The position numbers and the translations under genes are program-made. From Paracoccus sp. (in: a-proteobacteria) (GTDB lineage: Bacteria; Pseudomonadota; Alphaproteobacteria; Rhodobacterales; Rhodobacteraceae): a stretch of DNA of 9,017 bases. Location: the NCBI GenBank assembly GCA_031178645.1, contig JAPSIP010000048.1, positions 1 through 9,017 of the forward strand. Direction: 5' to 3'. Below the pieces are notes generated by a model. It was given only the letters and a program-made list of their open reading frames with translations. It did not search any database and had not been told where the DNA came from. Position 1 is the first letter of the stretch; every line of letters starts with the position of its first letter. Below, one piece after another: positions 5,252-9,017 of the stretch.

Positions 5252-5266
5252 GTCGCCCCCTCATCG

Positions 5267-5302
5267 CAAAAGGCCGCCCCTTTTTCGGAGGCGGCCCCTT
5301 GT
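5267..5302 (-). terminator. Intrinsic terminator of the str operon (after tuf)
   Basis: On the minus strand GGCCGCC (5296-5290) pairs with GGCGGCC (5278-5272) around an 11-base loop, followed by TTTTGC. The flanking AAGG and TTTT can extend the stem by G-U and A-U pairs. It lies about 45 bases past the tuf stop and just before the membrane protein gene. Confidence 0.8.
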
Positions 5303-5313
5303 CTTCGTGTCGC

Positions 5314-5334
5314 GGCGGGGTGTTGTCCCCCGCC
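5314..5334 (-). other. GC hairpin directly after the tuf stop codon
   Basis: GGCGGGG (5314-5320) and CCCCGCC (5328-5334) form a 7-bp stem with a 7-base loop, beginning 6 bases past the tuf stop and upstream of the T-tailed terminator. It has no T-run. It may stabilise the 3' end of the abundant tuf mRNA or act in tandem with the second hairpin. Confidence 0.5.
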
Positions 5335-5340
5335 TGCGGC

Positions 5341-6516
<1,176 letters not shown>

Positions 6517-6552
6517 AGCGCAGGGCTCCTTGATTCATCGTTGTCGTGGAAC

Positions 6553-6574
6553 GGGCGGGACTTTCGCCCCGCCC
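6553..6574 (-). other. GC hairpin in the fusA-tuf gap
   Basis: GGGCGGG (6553-6559) and CCCGCCC (6568-6574) form a 7-bp stem with an 8-base loop in the 64-base gap between fusA and tuf. It lacks a T-run, so it is unlikely to be a full terminator. A role in RNA processing, stability or partial attenuation that lets tuf be expressed differently from fusA is possible. Confidence 0.45.
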
Positions 6575-6580
6575 CGCCGA

Positions 6581-8704
<2,124 letters not shown>

Positions 8705-8722
8705 GGGTTGGATCCTTTCGCC

Positions 8723-9017
<295 letters not shown>

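Noticed and set aside
4746..5264. 172-codon minus-strand ORF spanning the membrane protein gene and the small ORF
   Set aside because: The part overlapping the membrane gene is Arg/His/Gly-rich with no pattern, whereas the other frame gives clean membrane helices; only its last 40 codons were kept as a possible coupled ORF.

Overview
The window is about 9 kb of GC-rich DNA with alphaproteobacterial gene content. The str-operon proteins, a ribbon-helix-helix protein opening MCQIFAGQ, and a GGAAC-N16-CGTT promoter of the EcfG general-stress type all suggest Rhodobacteraceae/Paracoccaceae. A Paracoccus-like organism is my best guess, but genus cannot be proven by eye. All genes but one lie on the minus strand. 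No tRNA, rRNA, insertion sequence, phage gene or CRISPR array was seen, and no gene-free stretch exceeds about 150 bases.

Right end (5267-9017, minus strand): the 3' part of the str operon, with rpsG (uS7, 5' end outside the window), fusA (EF-G) and tuf (EF-Tu). A GC hairpin lies between fusA and tuf, and two hairpins follow tuf, the second a good intrinsic terminator. No rpsJ or S10 operon follows within the window.

Middle (3902-5251, minus strand): a four-helix membrane protein of unknown function starts just after the tuf terminator, with a possible 40-residue ORF coupled to it by a TGATG stop/start overlap. Next come an RHH_4 DNA-binding protein with a plausible sigma-70 promoter, then a short Ni-type glyoxalase I (lactoylglutathione lyase). 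Three closely spaced palindromes lie between the last two genes.

Left-middle (1245-3846, minus strand): a Tat-exported gluconate-2-dehydrogenase subunit-3-like protein and a GMC flavoprotein with a C-x5-C-x3-C motif. This is the gamma-alpha arrangement of periplasmic FAD sugar dehydrogenases that carry a [3Fe-4S] cluster. A strong terminator stands where the cytochrome c (beta) gene would be expected. A zinc-binding GFA/CENP-V-family protein follows.

Left end: the only plus-strand gene encodes a DUF892 (YciE/YciF) ferritin-like stress protein behind a textbook EcfG-type promoter. Most of its expected di-iron ligands appear to be replaced. Divergent from it is the N-terminal half of an ABC exporter, cut by the window edge.

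Functionally there is a housekeeping translation block on the right and a small accessory block on the left that mixes carbonyl handling (glyoxalase, GFA protein), periplasmic alcohol or sugar oxidation and general stress response. The best leads are the orphan two-subunit dehydrogenase, the degenerate ferritin-like protein under a stress promoter, the palindrome cluster before the glyoxalase gene, and the coupled small ORF. I saw no clear evidence of a wholly new defence or mobile system.
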